NCBI RefSeq assembly: GCF_020400825.1
Contig: NZ_JAINVH010000010.1
Location: forward strand, 62,001-126,000
Length of the DNA: 64,000 bases
Reading direction: 5' to 3'
DNA from: Streptomyces sp. HPF1205
GTDB lineage: Bacteria > Actinomycetota > Actinomycetes > Streptomycetales > Streptomycetaceae
The notes under the pieces were generated by a model that saw nothing but the letters and a program-made list of their open reading frames with translations, searched no databases and was not told where the DNA came from. Positions within the stretch are counted from its first letter, which is position 1, and every line of letters starts with the position of its first letter. The translations under genes were made by a program, and so were the position numbers. Positions 32,580 to 41,753 of this stretch are shown in pieces.

Positions 32580-34022
32580 TCACGGCGCGCTCACCTCGGA
32601 GCGGTCGCCGCCCCACAGGGTGTGGAACACCCCGTCGCGGTCGGTGCGGCGGTAGGTGTGGGCGCCGAAGAAGTCGCGCTGGGCCTGGGTGAGCGCGGCC
32701 GGCAGGCGGTCGGCGCGCAGGGCGTCGTAGTAGGCCAGCGCGGCGGAGAAGCCGGGGACGGGGACGCCCTGGCGCACCGCCACGCTCACCACGTGCCGCC
32801 AGTCGTCCTGGGCGCCGCCGATCTCCTCGGCGAAGCCGGGGTCGGACAGCAGGCTCGGCAGGTCGGGGCGGCCCTGGTAGGCGGCCGTGATCCGGTCGAG
32901 GAACGCGGCCCTGATGATGCAGCCGCCGCGCCAGATGGCGGCGACGGCGCCCGGGTCGATGTCCCAGTCGTAGGTGTCGCTGCCGGTGCGGATCTGGTGG
33001 AAGCCCTGCGTGTAGGAAACGATCTTGGAGGCGTACAGGGCCTGCTCGACCTGGTCGGCGAAGGCGGCGGCGTGCTCCTCGGGCAGTGGCGCGCCGTGCG
33101 GGCCCGGCAGGTCGCGGGAGGCGGCGCGCAGGTCGGCGTGGCCGGACAGCGCGCGGGCGAAGACGGCCTCGGCGATCCCGGAGACGGGCACCCCCAGGTC
33201 GAGGGCGATCTGCACGGTCCACCGCCCGGTGCCCTTCTGCTCCGCCCGGTCCGCGACGACGTCGACGAAGGGCCGGCCGGTGGCCCGGTCGGTGTGCGCC
33301 AGCACCTCGGCGGTGATCTCGATCAGGTACGAGTCGAGCCGGCCGGTGTTCCAGGCGCGGAAGATCTCCGCGATCCGCCGCGGCTCGTACCCGGTCACCG
33401 CCCGCAGCAGGTGGTACGCCTCGGCGATCAACTGCATGTCGGCGTACTCGATGCCGTTGTGCACCATCTTCACGAAGTGGCCGGCGCCGTCCGGGCCGAC
33501 GTGGGTGGTGCAGGGGGCGCCGTCGTCGGCCTTGGCGGCGATCCGCTCCAGCATCGGGCCGAGCGACCGGTAGGACTCGGCGGAGCCGCCGGGCATGATC
33601 GAGGGGCCGTTGAGGGCGCCCTCCTCGCCGCCCGAGATGCCGGTGCCGACGAAGTGCAGGCCCTTCTCGCGCAGCTCGCGCTCGCGGCGGCGGGTGTCCT
33701 CGAAGTGGGCGTTGCCGCCGTCGATGATCACGTCGCCCGGTTCCAGGAGCGGCGCGAACTCGTCGATCACCGCGTCGGTGGGGCCGCCCGCCTTGACCAT
33801 GATCATCAGTCGTCTGGGGCGTTCGAGGGCGGCGACGAACTCCCGCGCGCTCGTCGTCGGCACGAAGTCGCCCTCGTCGCCGTGCTCCTCGACGAGCGCG
33901 GTGGTTCTGGCCGTGGTCCGGTTGTGCAGGGCGACGGTGAAGCCGTTGCGGGCGAAATTGCGGGCGAGGTTGCTGCCCATCACGGCCAGTCCGGTGACGC
34001 CTATGTCGGCGGCTTTGCTCAT
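32580..34022 (-). CDS. gnd: 6-phosphogluconate dehydrogenase (decarboxylating)
   Basis: 480 aa, the length of the long dimeric form. N-terminal Rossmann: IGVTGLAVMGSNLARNFARNGF with HNRTTART (NADP-type); IIDGGNAHFEDT; active site region GTGISGGEEGALNGPSIMPGG and GPDGAGHFVKMVHNGIEYADMQ with catalytic Lys; C-terminal FHQIRTGSDTYDWDIDPG and RDFFGAHTYRRTDRDGVFHTLW. Converts 6-phosphogluconate to ribulose 5-phosphate, CO2 and NADPH. Stands alone. Confidence 0.96.
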   Translation of the reverse strand: MSKAADIGVTGLAVMGSNLARNFARNGFTVALHNRTTARTTALVEEHGDEGDFVPTTSAREFVAALERPRRLMIMVKAGGPTDAVIDEFAPLLEPGDVIIDGGNAHFEDTRRRERELREKGLHFVGTGISGGEEGALNGPSIMPGGSAESYRSLGPMLERIAAKADDGAPCTTHVGPDGAGHFVKMVHNGIEYADMQLIAEAYHLLRAVTGYEPRRIAEIFRAWNTGRLDSYLIEITAEVLAHTDRATGRPFVDVVADRAEQKGTGRWTVQIALDLGVPVSGIAEAVFARALSGHADLRAASRDLPGPHGAPLPEEHAAAFADQVEQALYASKIVSYTQGFHQIRTGSDTYDWDIDPGAVAAIWRGGCIIRAAFLDRITAAYQGRPDLPSLLSDPGFAEEIGGAQDDWRHVVSVAVRQGVPVPGFSAALAYYDALRADRLPAALTQAQRDFFGAHTYRRTDRDGVFHTLWGGDRSEVSAP

Positions 34023-34376
34023 ACCAGCATCGCTTCCCAGGTCCGGGGCCGGAGTCCGGCTGCCTCGTCCATTGTGCGCGCGGGCGGGCCGGGCGGCCTG
34101 TCGGGGCGGTGGGGGGACGACACCGGGCCGTGCGGCGCGGAACGGTGCGGGGTGCCGTGGCGGGGCGGGGCGGCGCGGGCCGGTGAGGTGCGGCGCGCTG
34201 CGGTGGCGGCGCGGGCCGATGGTCACACCGCCGCTGCCCCCGTACGGGTGACTTCGCCGCGCGCCGCCCGGCGTGGCGGCCGGTGGCGGCGGACGCCGGG
34301 GGACTCTGAGTGACCGACGGCGTCCTCTTAGGGTGCGGACGCCGCCGTGACGATCACTCATAGCTAAGGAGTACCT
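34023..34376. other. Intergenic region upstream of the chaplin gene
   Basis: 354 bp with no gene, mostly G-rich (GCGGGGC/GGTGCGG stretches at 34100-34230). Near the chaplin gene an inverted repeat CGGCGTCC (34318-34325) / GGACGCCG (34337-34344) with an 11-nt loop and the less GC-rich stretch up to the AAGGAG site suggest the promoter/5' leader. Confidence 0.45.
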
Positions 34377-34634
34377 GTGAAGCTCATGCGCAAGGGCGCC
34401 GCGGTGGCGGCGCTGGCCGGCGGGCTGGTCCTGGCCGGCGGTGGGGTGGCCGCGGCCGACGCCGGCGCGGGCGGGGCCGCCATCGGGTCGCCGGGGTTCC
34501 TGTCGGGCAACGTCGTCCAGATCCCCATCGACATCCCCATCAACGCCTGCGGCAACTCCCTCAGCGTCATCGGACTGCTCAACCCGGCCTTCGGCAGCCA
34601 CTGCGCCAACGTCAGCCTCCACCACCACGGCTGA
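34377..34634 (+). CDS. Short chaplin
   Basis: 85 aa from GTG 34377 after AAGGAG; an in-frame ATG three codons later is possible. Signal peptide (KGAAVAALAGGLVLAGGGVAAADA) then one chaplin domain: GSPGFLSGNVVQIPIDIPIN, ACGNSLSVIGLLNP, HCAN, with the conserved cysteine pair that forms a disulphide. Short chaplins self-assemble into amyloid-like hydrophobic layers on aerial hyphae and spores. The tail HHHG is unusual. No LPXTG-type sorting signal, so it is a secreted short form (ChpD-H type). Confidence 0.92.
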   Translation: MKLMRKGAAVAALAGGLVLAGGGVAAADAGAGGAAIGSPGFLSGNVVQIPIDIPINACGNSLSVIGLLNPAFGSHCANVSLHHHG

Positions 34635-34817
34635 CGGCAGGCGCCCGGCCGCCGTGCTGGGGGGCGGATGGCGGCCGGGCGCGGCCCGGGGACGCGGGGG
34701 GGATGGGCGTCACCGGGCGGGGCTTCGGCCTGCCTCTCGGGCCAACAACCGGCCGGAGCCCGTACTCCCGCCGATCCCGGGCGGGAGCTTACGGTCGTCT
34801 GCCCCGGCCGCGGGCGC

Positions 34818-35387
34818 TCATGCCGGATCGGGCGCGGTTTTCCCGGCGGCGGGGACGCCCCGCGCCGGGGCCGTGGCACGCGTCTTCGCCCGACCGCCGG
34901 GAACGACGGCCTGACCTTCGGGAACGGCTGCCGGCCCGAGGGCGAGGCAGGCGGTGACGTGCTTGCCGAACGGGTCCCGGTGCGCCTCGAAGCTCTCGCA
35001 CAGCGCGAGGACGACCTCCAGCCCGTGGTGCCCGATCCGGCCGGGTTCCGGTCCGCGCGGCTCCGGCATGGTGGGCTCGGTGTCCCACACGGTGATCTCC
35101 AGCAGCCGATCCCTCACCACCAGCCGGACCGCGCACAGCCCTGCCGCGTACTTCACCGCGTTGGTCACCAGTTCGCTGACCACGAGCTGGGCGTCCGCGG
35201 CCGCCTGCCGCGGCACCCGGACCCCGTGCTCGGCCGCGGCCTGTTCCAGGAAACCCGCGGTGAAGGCGCGCGAGGCCGCTATGGACGCGGTCTCACCGTC
35301 GAACACCATTCCGGCGCCGGCCCCCGCGACCGCTCCCGTGCGCGGGCCGGACAGCAATGTCGGGCCGCTGCCGGTGCTGGTCGTCAT
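34818..35387 (-). CDS. ATP-binding protein, RsbW-like (HATPase_c_2)
   Basis: 189 aa. GHKL ATPase signature: AQLVVSELVTNAVKYA (N box), ITVWDTEP (G1 with the DxxP), and GRIGHHGLEVVLALCES in place of the usual GRGL segment. Residues about 155-189 form a disordered A/P/G tail. Streptomycetes have dozens of such anti-sigma-type kinases that bind anti-anti-sigma factors. The usual GRGLxL reads GHHGLEVV. Start ATG 35387. Confidence 0.85.
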   Translation of the reverse strand: MTTSTGSGPTLLSGPRTGAVAGAGAGMVFDGETASIAASRAFTAGFLEQAAAEHGVRVPRQAAADAQLVVSELVTNAVKYAAGLCAVRLVVRDRLLEITVWDTEPTMPEPRGPEPGRIGHHGLEVVLALCESFEAHRDPFGKHVTACLALGPAAVPEGQAVVPGGRAKTRATAPARGVPAAGKTAPDPA

Positions 35388-35560
35388 GGACACCCCTGTC
35401 CCCGCTGTTCTCCGGACATTCGCCGTGTACCCGTCCCGCTCCCGGCCACACCACCCCCGGTTTCCGGCGGCGCGCCACCCCGCGTCCCGGGGGACGGCGG
35501 ACCGGGCGTCCCCGCGCGCCGAGCCGTCCGCGGGCCGGCCGCCGCGGTTATCGTCGGCCA

Positions 35561-37684
35561 ATGCGAATGATGCAGAAGTGGACCGGTCACCCGATTCCCC
35601 TCGGAGCCGACTACGACGGTTCCGGCACGAACTTCGCGCTCTTCTCGGAGGTGGCCGAGAAGGTCGAGCTGTGCCTGATCGACGAATCGGGTGCCGAGGA
35701 GCGGGTGGCGCTGGAGGAGGTCGACGGCTTCATCTGGCACGCGTACCTGCCGGAGATCGGCCCCGGCCGGCGGTACGGATTCCGGGTGCACGGACCGTAC
35801 GACCCGGCGCGCGGGCACCGCTGCAATCCCGCCAAGCTGCTGCTCGACCCGTACGCCAAGGCCGTCGAGGGCGAGGGCGACGGCCACCCGTCGCTGCTGG
35901 GCTACCGCACCGACGACCCCGGCCGCCCGGACGGCGGCGACAACCTCGCCCACGCGCTGCTGTCGGTCGTCGCCGACCCGGCGTTCGACTGGAGCGGTGA
36001 GCGGCGGCCGCGCCGGCCCTACCACGAGTCGGTGATGTACGAGGCGCACGTACGCGGGCTGACCCGGCGCCATCCCGCGGTGCCCGAGCATCTGCGCGGC
36101 ACCTACGCCGGGCTGGCCCATCCGGCGGTGATCGAGCACCTGACCGGCATCGGGGTGACGGCGATCGAGCTGATGCCCGTGCACCAGTTCCTGCAGGACG
36201 GCCATCTGCTGGACCGGGGACTGCGCAACTACTGGGGCTACAACACCATCGGCTTCTTCGCGCCGCACAACGCCTACGCCGCCGCCGGCAGCCGCGGCGG
36301 GCAGGTCACCGAGTTCAAGGCGATGGTCAAGGCGCTGCACGAGGCGGACATCGAGGTCATCCTCGACGTGGTCTACAACCACACGGCCGAGGGCAGCGAG
36401 CTGGGCCCGACGCTGTCCTTCCGCGGCATCGACAACAGCTCGTACTACCGCCTGGTGGACGGCGACCCCGCGCACTACTTCGACACCACCGGCACCGGCA
36501 ACTCGCTGCGGATGCGGCATCCGATGGTCCTTCAGCTGATCATGGACAGCCTGCGCTACTGGGTGACGGAGATGCACGTCGACGGGTTCCGGTTCGACCT
36601 CGCGGCCACCCTGGGACGGCAGTTCGACGAGGTGGACCGGCTCTCGGCGTTCTTCGATCTGGTGCAGCAGGACCCGGTGATCAGCAGGGTCAAGCTGATC
36701 GCCGAGCCGTGGGACGTCGGCGACGGCGGCTACCAGGTGGGCCGGTTCCCGCCGCTGTGGAGCGAGTGGAACGGCACGTACCGCGACTGCGTACGGGACT
36801 TCTGGCGCGGCCAGGACGGCACCCTGCCGGAGTTCGCCTCGCGCCTGACCGGCTCCGCCGACCTGTACGCGGGCGACCGCAGGAGGCCCAGGGCCGGCGT
36901 CAACTTCGTCACCGCCCACGACGGCTTCACGCTGCGCGACCTGGTCTCGTACAACGACAAGCACAACGAGGCCAACGGCGAGGACAACCGGGACGGCGAG
37001 AGCCACAACCGGTCGTGGAACTGCGGCGCGGAGGGCGAGACCCGCGACCCGGAGGTGCTGGCCCTGCGCGCCCGGCAGCAGCGCAACTTCCTGACCACGC
37101 TGCTGCTCTCGCAGGGCGTGCCGATGCTCTCGCACGGCGACGAGCTGGGCCGCACCCAGCACGGCAACAACAACGCCTACTGCCAGGACGACGAACTGTC
37201 CTGGGTCGACTGGGACCTCGGCCCGCAGCAGCGGGAACTGCTGGAGTTCACCCGCGGGCTGATCGCGCTGCGCCGGGACCACCCCGTGCTGCGGCGGCGC
37301 CGGTTCTTCCAGGGGCGGGCCGCCAACGGGGAGATCGGGGACATCACCTGGCTGCGGCCGGACGGCCGCGAGATGACCGAGGCCGACTGGGGGCGCCCGG
37401 ACGCGCACACCATCGGGGTGCACCTGAACGGCGACGCGATCTCGGAACGGGACGCGCACGGGCAGCCGGTGCGCGACGACTCCTTCCTGATCCTGTTCAA
37501 CGCCTACTGGGAGCCGGTGGCGTTCACCCTTCCGCCCGCGGACTACGGCGAGCGGTGGCGGGTCCTCGTCGACACCGCGGCCGCCACCCGCGACGACGAC
37601 GCGGTCCACGGGCCGGGTGACACCGTCAAGGCGCAGGGGCGTTCGACGATCCTGCTGATCCGCGCCGGACGGGAGCGCTCCTGA
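35561..37684 (+). CDS. glgX: Glycogen debranching enzyme
   Basis: 707 aa. N-terminal CBM48-type domain (PIPLGADYDGSGTNFALFSE), then the GH13_11 barrel: YEAHVRGLTRRHP, VVYNHTAEG, DGFRFDLA (nucleophile Asp346), LIAEPWD (acid/base Glu382), VTAHDG (Asp454) and the GlgX/TreX hallmark NEANGEDNRDGESHNRSWN. Cleaves alpha-1,6 branches of phosphorylase-limited glycogen in the cytosol. ATG codons at 35561, 35567 and 35570 are all possible; the first is used. Divergent from the RsbW-like gene. Confidence 0.95.
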   Translation: MRMMQKWTGHPIPLGADYDGSGTNFALFSEVAEKVELCLIDESGAEERVALEEVDGFIWHAYLPEIGPGRRYGFRVHGPYDPARGHRCNPAKLLLDPYAKAVEGEGDGHPSLLGYRTDDPGRPDGGDNLAHALLSVVADPAFDWSGERRPRRPYHESVMYEAHVRGLTRRHPAVPEHLRGTYAGLAHPAVIEHLTGIGVTAIELMPVHQFLQDGHLLDRGLRNYWGYNTIGFFAPHNAYAAAGSRGGQVTEFKAMVKALHEADIEVILDVVYNHTAEGSELGPTLSFRGIDNSSYYRLVDGDPAHYFDTTGTGNSLRMRHPMVLQLIMDSLRYWVTEMHVDGFRFDLAATLGRQFDEVDRLSAFFDLVQQDPVISRVKLIAEPWDVGDGGYQVGRFPPLWSEWNGTYRDCVRDFWRGQDGTLPEFASRLTGSADLYAGDRRRPRAGVNFVTAHDGFTLRDLVSYNDKHNEANGEDNRDGESHNRSWNCGAEGETRDPEVLALRARQQRNFLTTLLLSQGVPMLSHGDELGRTQHGNNNAYCQDDELSWVDWDLGPQQRELLEFTRGLIALRRDHPVLRRRRFFQGRAANGEIGDITWLRPDGREMTEADWGRPDAHTIGVHLNGDAISERDAHGQPVRDDSFLILFNAYWEPVAFTLPPADYGERWRVLVDTAAATRDDDAVHGPGDTVKAQGRSTILLIRAGRERS

Positions 37685-37763
37685 CGGATCGGCACAGGAC
37701 GCGGCGGAGTCGGCGCCGCCCGCGGGGGTAGACGCCTGACGACCGTCCAAGGGAGACACGGCC

Positions 37764-39065
37764 ATGCCCGACATCTCGGCTGATCCGGCGCACGCCGCCG
37801 CGGCACGCGCGGGTGGCGCACGCGACGCACGGGATGCGCACGACGCACGGGATGCGCACGACACACGGGACGCGGGCCGGGCGGAGGGCTCCGGCGGTGC
37901 TGCGGCGGGCTCCGCGCCCGGCGGGGACGGGCTGGACCGGGACGGCGACGCTGCTCCCCCGGACGGCGGCGCTGCCCCCTCCGGGGGCGCGGCGTCCCTG
38001 CCGGGGGCGCGTCGGGGCGGGCGTGGGGCGCAGCCGCCGCGGGGGGCGCGATCGTGGTTCGGCGTGGGTTTCGCGACCGGGCTGGGCGCGGTGCTGGCCT
38101 GGCTGCTGGTGCGGACGGTCCTGCGGCTCAGCGAGTTGCTGACCCTGCTGCTGCTCTCGGCGTTCATCGCGGTCAGCCTGGAGCCGGTGGTCGCCTGGCT
38201 GTGCCGGCGCGGGCTGCGCAGGGGCTGGTCGGTGGCGGCCGTGGTGGCCGCCTTCGCCGGGCTGCTTGCGGGTTTCGTGGCGCTGGTGATCCCGCCGGTC
38301 ACCGCGGCCGTGACCGCCCTGACCGACGCGGTGCCGCGCTGGCGCAGCCAGTTGCACGACCACCACTCGACGCTGGGCCGGCTGGAGGACCGGTACCACC
38401 TGATCGAGAAGGCGCAGAGCGGGCTCGGCTCGGGCGGCGCGTCGAAGGTGGCCGGCGGGGTGCTCGGCGCCGGCCAGCTGGTGATCAGCGTCGTGACCTC
38501 GGCGGTGATCGTGATCACCGTGACCCTCTACATGATGGTGGCGCTGCCCACGATCAAACGGTTCTGCTACCGCTTCGTGCCCGGCACCCGCAGGGAGCGC
38601 GTGGTCGCCGTCTCCGAGACGATCCTCACGCGGGTCGGCCGCTTCATGCTGGGCAACATCGTGACCTCGGCCATCGCCGGGCTGGCCACCTTCGTGTGGT
38701 GCGAGGTGGTCGGCGTGCCGTATCCGGCGGCCATGGGCTTGTTCGTCGCCCTGATGGACATGGTGCCCATCGTGGGTTCCACCGTGGGCGGCGTGGTGGT
38801 GAGCCTGGCCGCGCTGTCGGTCTCGCTGCCGGTCGCCATAGCGACCGCCGTGTTCTACATCGGCTTCCGGCTGGCCGAGGACTACCTGATCATGCCCCGG
38901 GCGATGAAGTTCGCGGTCGACGTGCACCCGGTCGTGACAGTGGTCGCGGTGCTCGCGGGCGGTTCGCTGCTCGGTGTCGTCGGCGGCCTCGTGGCGATCC
39001 CGGTGGCGGTCGCGCTCGGCATCGTGCTCGACGAGTTCGTCTTCCCGCGGACCGACGCCTCCTGA
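37764..39065 (+). CDS. AI-2E family transporter
   Basis: 433 aa. Residues 1-95 are a low-complexity cytosolic extension with a tandem six-residue repeat (DARDAH x2, DTRDAG) and a G/A/P-rich part. The rest is the AI-2E permease (PerM/UPF0118) fold with about seven or eight membrane segments, including LLTLLLLSAFIAVSLEPVVAWL, ALMDMVPIVGSTVGGVVVSLAAL and LVAIPVAVALGIVLDEF. Family members export varied small solutes; AI-2 itself is unlikely here. ATG 37764 follows AAGGGAG. Confidence 0.9.
   Translation: MPDISADPAHAAAARAGGARDARDAHDARDAHDTRDAGRAEGSGGAAAGSAPGGDGLDRDGDAAPPDGGAAPSGGAASLPGARRGGRGAQPPRGARSWFGVGFATGLGAVLAWLLVRTVLRLSELLTLLLLSAFIAVSLEPVVAWLCRRGLRRGWSVAAVVAAFAGLLAGFVALVIPPVTAAVTALTDAVPRWRSQLHDHHSTLGRLEDRYHLIEKAQSGLGSGGASKVAGGVLGAGQLVISVVTSAVIVITVTLYMMVALPTIKRFCYRFVPGTRRERVVAVSETILTRVGRFMLGNIVTSAIAGLATFVWCEVVGVPYPAAMGLFVALMDMVPIVGSTVGGVVVSLAALSVSLPVAIATAVFYIGFRLAEDYLIMPRAMKFAVDVHPVVTVVAVLAGGSLLGVVGGLVAIPVAVALGIVLDEFVFPRTDAS
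37824..37877 (+). repeat. 18-bp tandem repeat inside the AI-2E gene
   Basis: Unit GACGCACGGGATGCGCAC at 37824-37841 and 37842-37859 is identical; a third copy at 37860-37877 has four changes. It encodes DARDAH-DARDAH-DTRDAG in the N-terminal tail and stays in frame. Confidence 0.9.
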
Positions 39066-39244
39066 CACCTGCCGGCCTGACGGTGACCCCCGGCGGCGCT
39101 TTTCGCGAGGTCACGCGGACACGTAACCGGCCACGCCGCTTCCGGAAATGCGGAATTCACACGGCGTCCAGTTTCGACTGCTCCCATCGCGGCTAACCCG
39201 CTGGTCAAGAGGGTTCCGTCAATTCCCGCCCGGCGGGACGTCCG

Positions 39245-40453
39245 ATGGGTTGCGCGTTCATGAGCGAACTCCGTGTGCTGTCGATCTACGAAGGCTTCTT
39301 CTCCGGTGGGGCCCGAATTCTGCACAGCGATGTCGTGCTCGGCCTTCATGGCGGTGTTCAGCGGCATTCCGTGCTGAGCGTGCAGGGGGACGTACTGCGT
39401 GAGGCGACGCGGCAGCGGATGGAGGACGACGCCTGTTACCGGTCGCTGACCGGCGCCGGGGTGCCGGTCTCCGCGCTGCGGCGGGGGCTGGGCGCGGGGA
39501 CTTGCGACGGCTTCACCGCCGCCGAGGTGGCGGCGACGGCCCGGGCGGCGGCCCGGGCCGACGTGATCCTGTCGCTCAAGGAGCAACCGCTGGCGCTGCT
39601 GAACCAGGCGGGGCTGCCGTACCGGCCGGTGGTGGTGTGCCTGCACCGGTCCGACCCGCTGAACCAGGGCGCGGCGCTGGACGCCATGCTCGCCGGGATC
39701 GCCGCGGGCCGGGTCAGGGCGTGCGTGTGCTGCGCGGAGTCCACCCGTGCGGCCTACGCGGCCGCGGGCGTGCCCGAGGACCTGCTGCACGTCATCCCCA
39801 ACGGCGTGGACCTGCTGCGCTTTCGCCCCGACCCGGTCGCGCGCGCCCTGGTCCGGGCGCGGCTCGGCATTCCGGCCGGCGCTCCGGTCGTGGTCTTCGC
39901 CGCGCGCTACGCCGCCATGAAGAACGTCCCGCTCCTGCTGCGCTCGGCCCGCGCGTACCTCCGGCGCGACCCCGGCGCCCACGTCCTGATGTGCGGGGCC
40001 GGGATGACACCCGCCAACGCCGACCTGCGCGCGGACATCACGGCGGCGTTCGGCGACCAGCCGTGGCTCGCCGAGCGCGTCGCCCTCCTCGGCGTGCGGT
40101 CCGACATGGAGGCCGTGTACGCGGCCGCCGACGTGGTCTCCCTCACCTCGGACTCGGGCGAGGCCGCGCCGCTGTGCCTGATCGAGGGCATGATGTGCGC
40201 AGCGGTGCCGGTGACCACGGACGTCGGCGACAGCGCGGCCCTCGTGGCCGGCCGCGGCTTCGTCACCGCGGCCGACCCCGACGACATCGCCGCCGCCTGG
40301 GCCGAGGCCGCCGGGAGCGCCGCGCGGCTGCGTCCGCTGCTGGAGACCGCCCGCGAACGCTTCAGCCGCACGCGCATGATCGCCGCGTACGGATCACTGA
40401 TCGAACGCGTCCACTCCGGCCTCCCCCTGGCCGCCCTCCCCGAGCCGCTCTAG
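39245..40453 (+). CDS. GT4-type glycosyltransferase
   Basis: 402 aa; the ATG at 39260 (MSELRVLSIYEG) is an alternative, neither has a strong ribosome site. Two Rossmann lobes: N-terminal LSIYEGFFSGGARILHSDVV; C-terminal VIPNGVDLLRFRPD, VVFAARYAAMKNVPLLLRSA, the nucleotide-sugar segment SDSGEAAPLCLIEGMMCAAVPVTTDVGD (E-x7-E-type). Retaining GT-B fold transferring a sugar from a nucleotide donor. Acceptor unknown. Its TAG stop overlaps the TAG stop of the convergent peptidase gene, so both share bases. Confidence 0.87.
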   Translation: MGCAFMSELRVLSIYEGFFSGGARILHSDVVLGLHGGVQRHSVLSVQGDVLREATRQRMEDDACYRSLTGAGVPVSALRRGLGAGTCDGFTAAEVAATARAAARADVILSLKEQPLALLNQAGLPYRPVVVCLHRSDPLNQGAALDAMLAGIAAGRVRACVCCAESTRAAYAAAGVPEDLLHVIPNGVDLLRFRPDPVARALVRARLGIPAGAPVVVFAARYAAMKNVPLLLRSARAYLRRDPGAHVLMCGAGMTPANADLRADITAAFGDQPWLAERVALLGVRSDMEAVYAAADVVSLTSDSGEAAPLCLIEGMMCAAVPVTTDVGDSAALVAGRGFVTAADPDDIAAAWAEAAGSAARLRPLLETARERFSRTRMIAAYGSLIERVHSGLPLAALPEPL

Positions 40454-41577
40454 CCCTGGCCGTCGGCGCTCTCCCGGCCTTCCGCGCCCTCCTGGAGCCC
40501 GTAGAGCTCCCGGTAGGAGGGGAAGGTTCCGCCCGGTCCCGAGACGCCCCGTGCCGACAGGACCGCGCGGACCACGGCCCGGGTGAGCGCGTCCGCGCCC
40601 GCCGCCAGGATCCCGTCGAGCGCGCCGGCCGCCGCTTGCGCGCCGAACACGGGGCCGGCCGGTGGCGGCCGGTCCGCGGGGACGAGCGGCCGGTCGCCGG
40701 TCGCCATGGCGAAGACGGTGTCGCCGTCGGAGAGCAGGTGGACCGGGCGGACGGCACGGGCCAGCCCGTCGTGGCCGGCGCCGGCGAGCCTGTGCGCCTG
40801 GGCGCGGGTGAGCTCGGCGTCGGTGGCGACCACGGCGAGGGTGGTGCCGAAGGGTGGCGGCTGCGCGGCGGACAGCCGCTCCCGCGCGCGGGCGACGGTG
40901 TCGGCGGGCAAGGGGGCACCGTCGACGCCGAGTTCCGCGGCCCATGCCCGGCGGGCGCCCCACAGCGCGCCGGTGTCCGGATCCACGACCGAGCCCACCG
41001 CGTTGACCACCGCCAGGGCCGCCACCGTCGTGCCGGAGGCCAGCCGCACCGCGGCCGTGCCGACCCCGCCCTTGAGTCCGCCGGCCACCGCCCCCGTACC
41101 GGCGCCGACGCAGCCCTGCGCCACGGGGGCGCCCGGCTCACCGGCGGCCGCGGCCTCGACCGCCGCCCGGCCCATACCGCGGTCGGGCCGGGCCGACCAC
41201 TCGCCGCCCCGGCCGAGATCGAACAGCACTGCCGCGGGCACCACCGGCACCACCCGTCCGGGGCCGACAGGGAAGCCGCGCCCCCGCTCCTCCAGCCACT
41301 CGGCCACCCCGGAGGCGCTGTCGAGGCCGAAGGCGCTGCCGCCGGTGAGGACGACGGCCTCGATCCGCTGCACCAGGTTCCGCGGGTCGAGCGCGTCGGT
41401 CTCGCGGGTGCCGGGGCCGCCGCCGCGTACGTCCACGGCCGTGACCACGCCTCCCTCCGGGGCCAGAACCACGGTGACGCCGGTCAGCCAGCCGCCGCCG
41501 GTCCGCTGGGCGTGGCCGACCCGCAGCCCGCGGACATCGGTGAGGGCGTCGCGCGGCCCCGTCGCGGGGGTGCTCAC
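40450..41577 (-). CDS. P1-family (DmpA-like) aminopeptidase
   Basis: 375 aa. Family landmarks: LTDVRGLRVGHAQ, GGGPGTRETDALDP, VLTGGSAFGLDSASGVAEWLEERG, GCVGAGTGAVAGGLKGGVGTA and PFGTTLAVVATDAEL, where the TT pair is the likely autoprocessing and nucleophile site. P1 proteins cleave themselves into alpha and beta chains and then act as N-terminal nucleophile aminopeptidases. The GTG at 41577 is chosen because it overlaps the TGA of a 27-aa ORF with a strong ribosome site, whereas the peptidase has none of its own. Confidence 0.87.
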   Translation of the reverse strand: MSTPATGPRDALTDVRGLRVGHAQRTGGGWLTGVTVVLAPEGGVVTAVDVRGGGPGTRETDALDPRNLVQRIEAVVLTGGSAFGLDSASGVAEWLEERGRGFPVGPGRVVPVVPAAVLFDLGRGGEWSARPDRGMGRAAVEAAAAGEPGAPVAQGCVGAGTGAVAGGLKGGVGTAAVRLASGTTVAALAVVNAVGSVVDPDTGALWGARRAWAAELGVDGAPLPADTVARARERLSAAQPPPFGTTLAVVATDAELTRAQAHRLAGAGHDGLARAVRPVHLLSDGDTVFAMATGDRPLVPADRPPPAGPVFGAQAAAGALDGILAAGADALTRAVVRAVLSARGVSGPGGTFPSYRELYGLQEGAEGRESADGQG

Positions 41578-41657
41578 GGGCACCCGCGCGCCGCGGCGGG
41601 ACGGCGGCCGGGCCCGCCGGTCCGCGCCACCGCCTCGGGTGAGTCGTACGCCTCCAT
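41574..41657 (-). CDS. Small ORF coupled to the P1 peptidase (27 aa)
   Basis: ATG 41657 is preceded by GGAGGGGCG at good spacing. The peptide MEAYDSPEAVARTGGPGRRP… ends at TGA overlapping the GTG of the peptidase gene (GTGA). The peptide has no recognisable domain. It may serve mainly to deliver ribosomes to the peptidase start, or be a real small protein. Confidence 0.5.
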   Translation of the reverse strand: MEAYDSPEAVARTGGPGRRPAAARGCP

Positions 41658-41753
41658 CGCCCCTCCGCCCTCCGTCGGCCGCCGCTGTGTCACTTCCCCT
41701 TCAGGATCACCCGCTCGGGCCGGCCGCGGAACCCGGGCCGCGGCGGCTGAGGC

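Noticed and set aside
35384..38518. A 1044-codon minus-strand open frame opposite glgX and the AI-2E gene
   Set aside because: Codon third-position GC supports the plus-strand genes; the protein is low complexity with no motif.
37764..39065. True AI-2 quorum-signal exporter
   Set aside because: The family name is historical; no luxS or lsr gene is present and members transport varied solutes.
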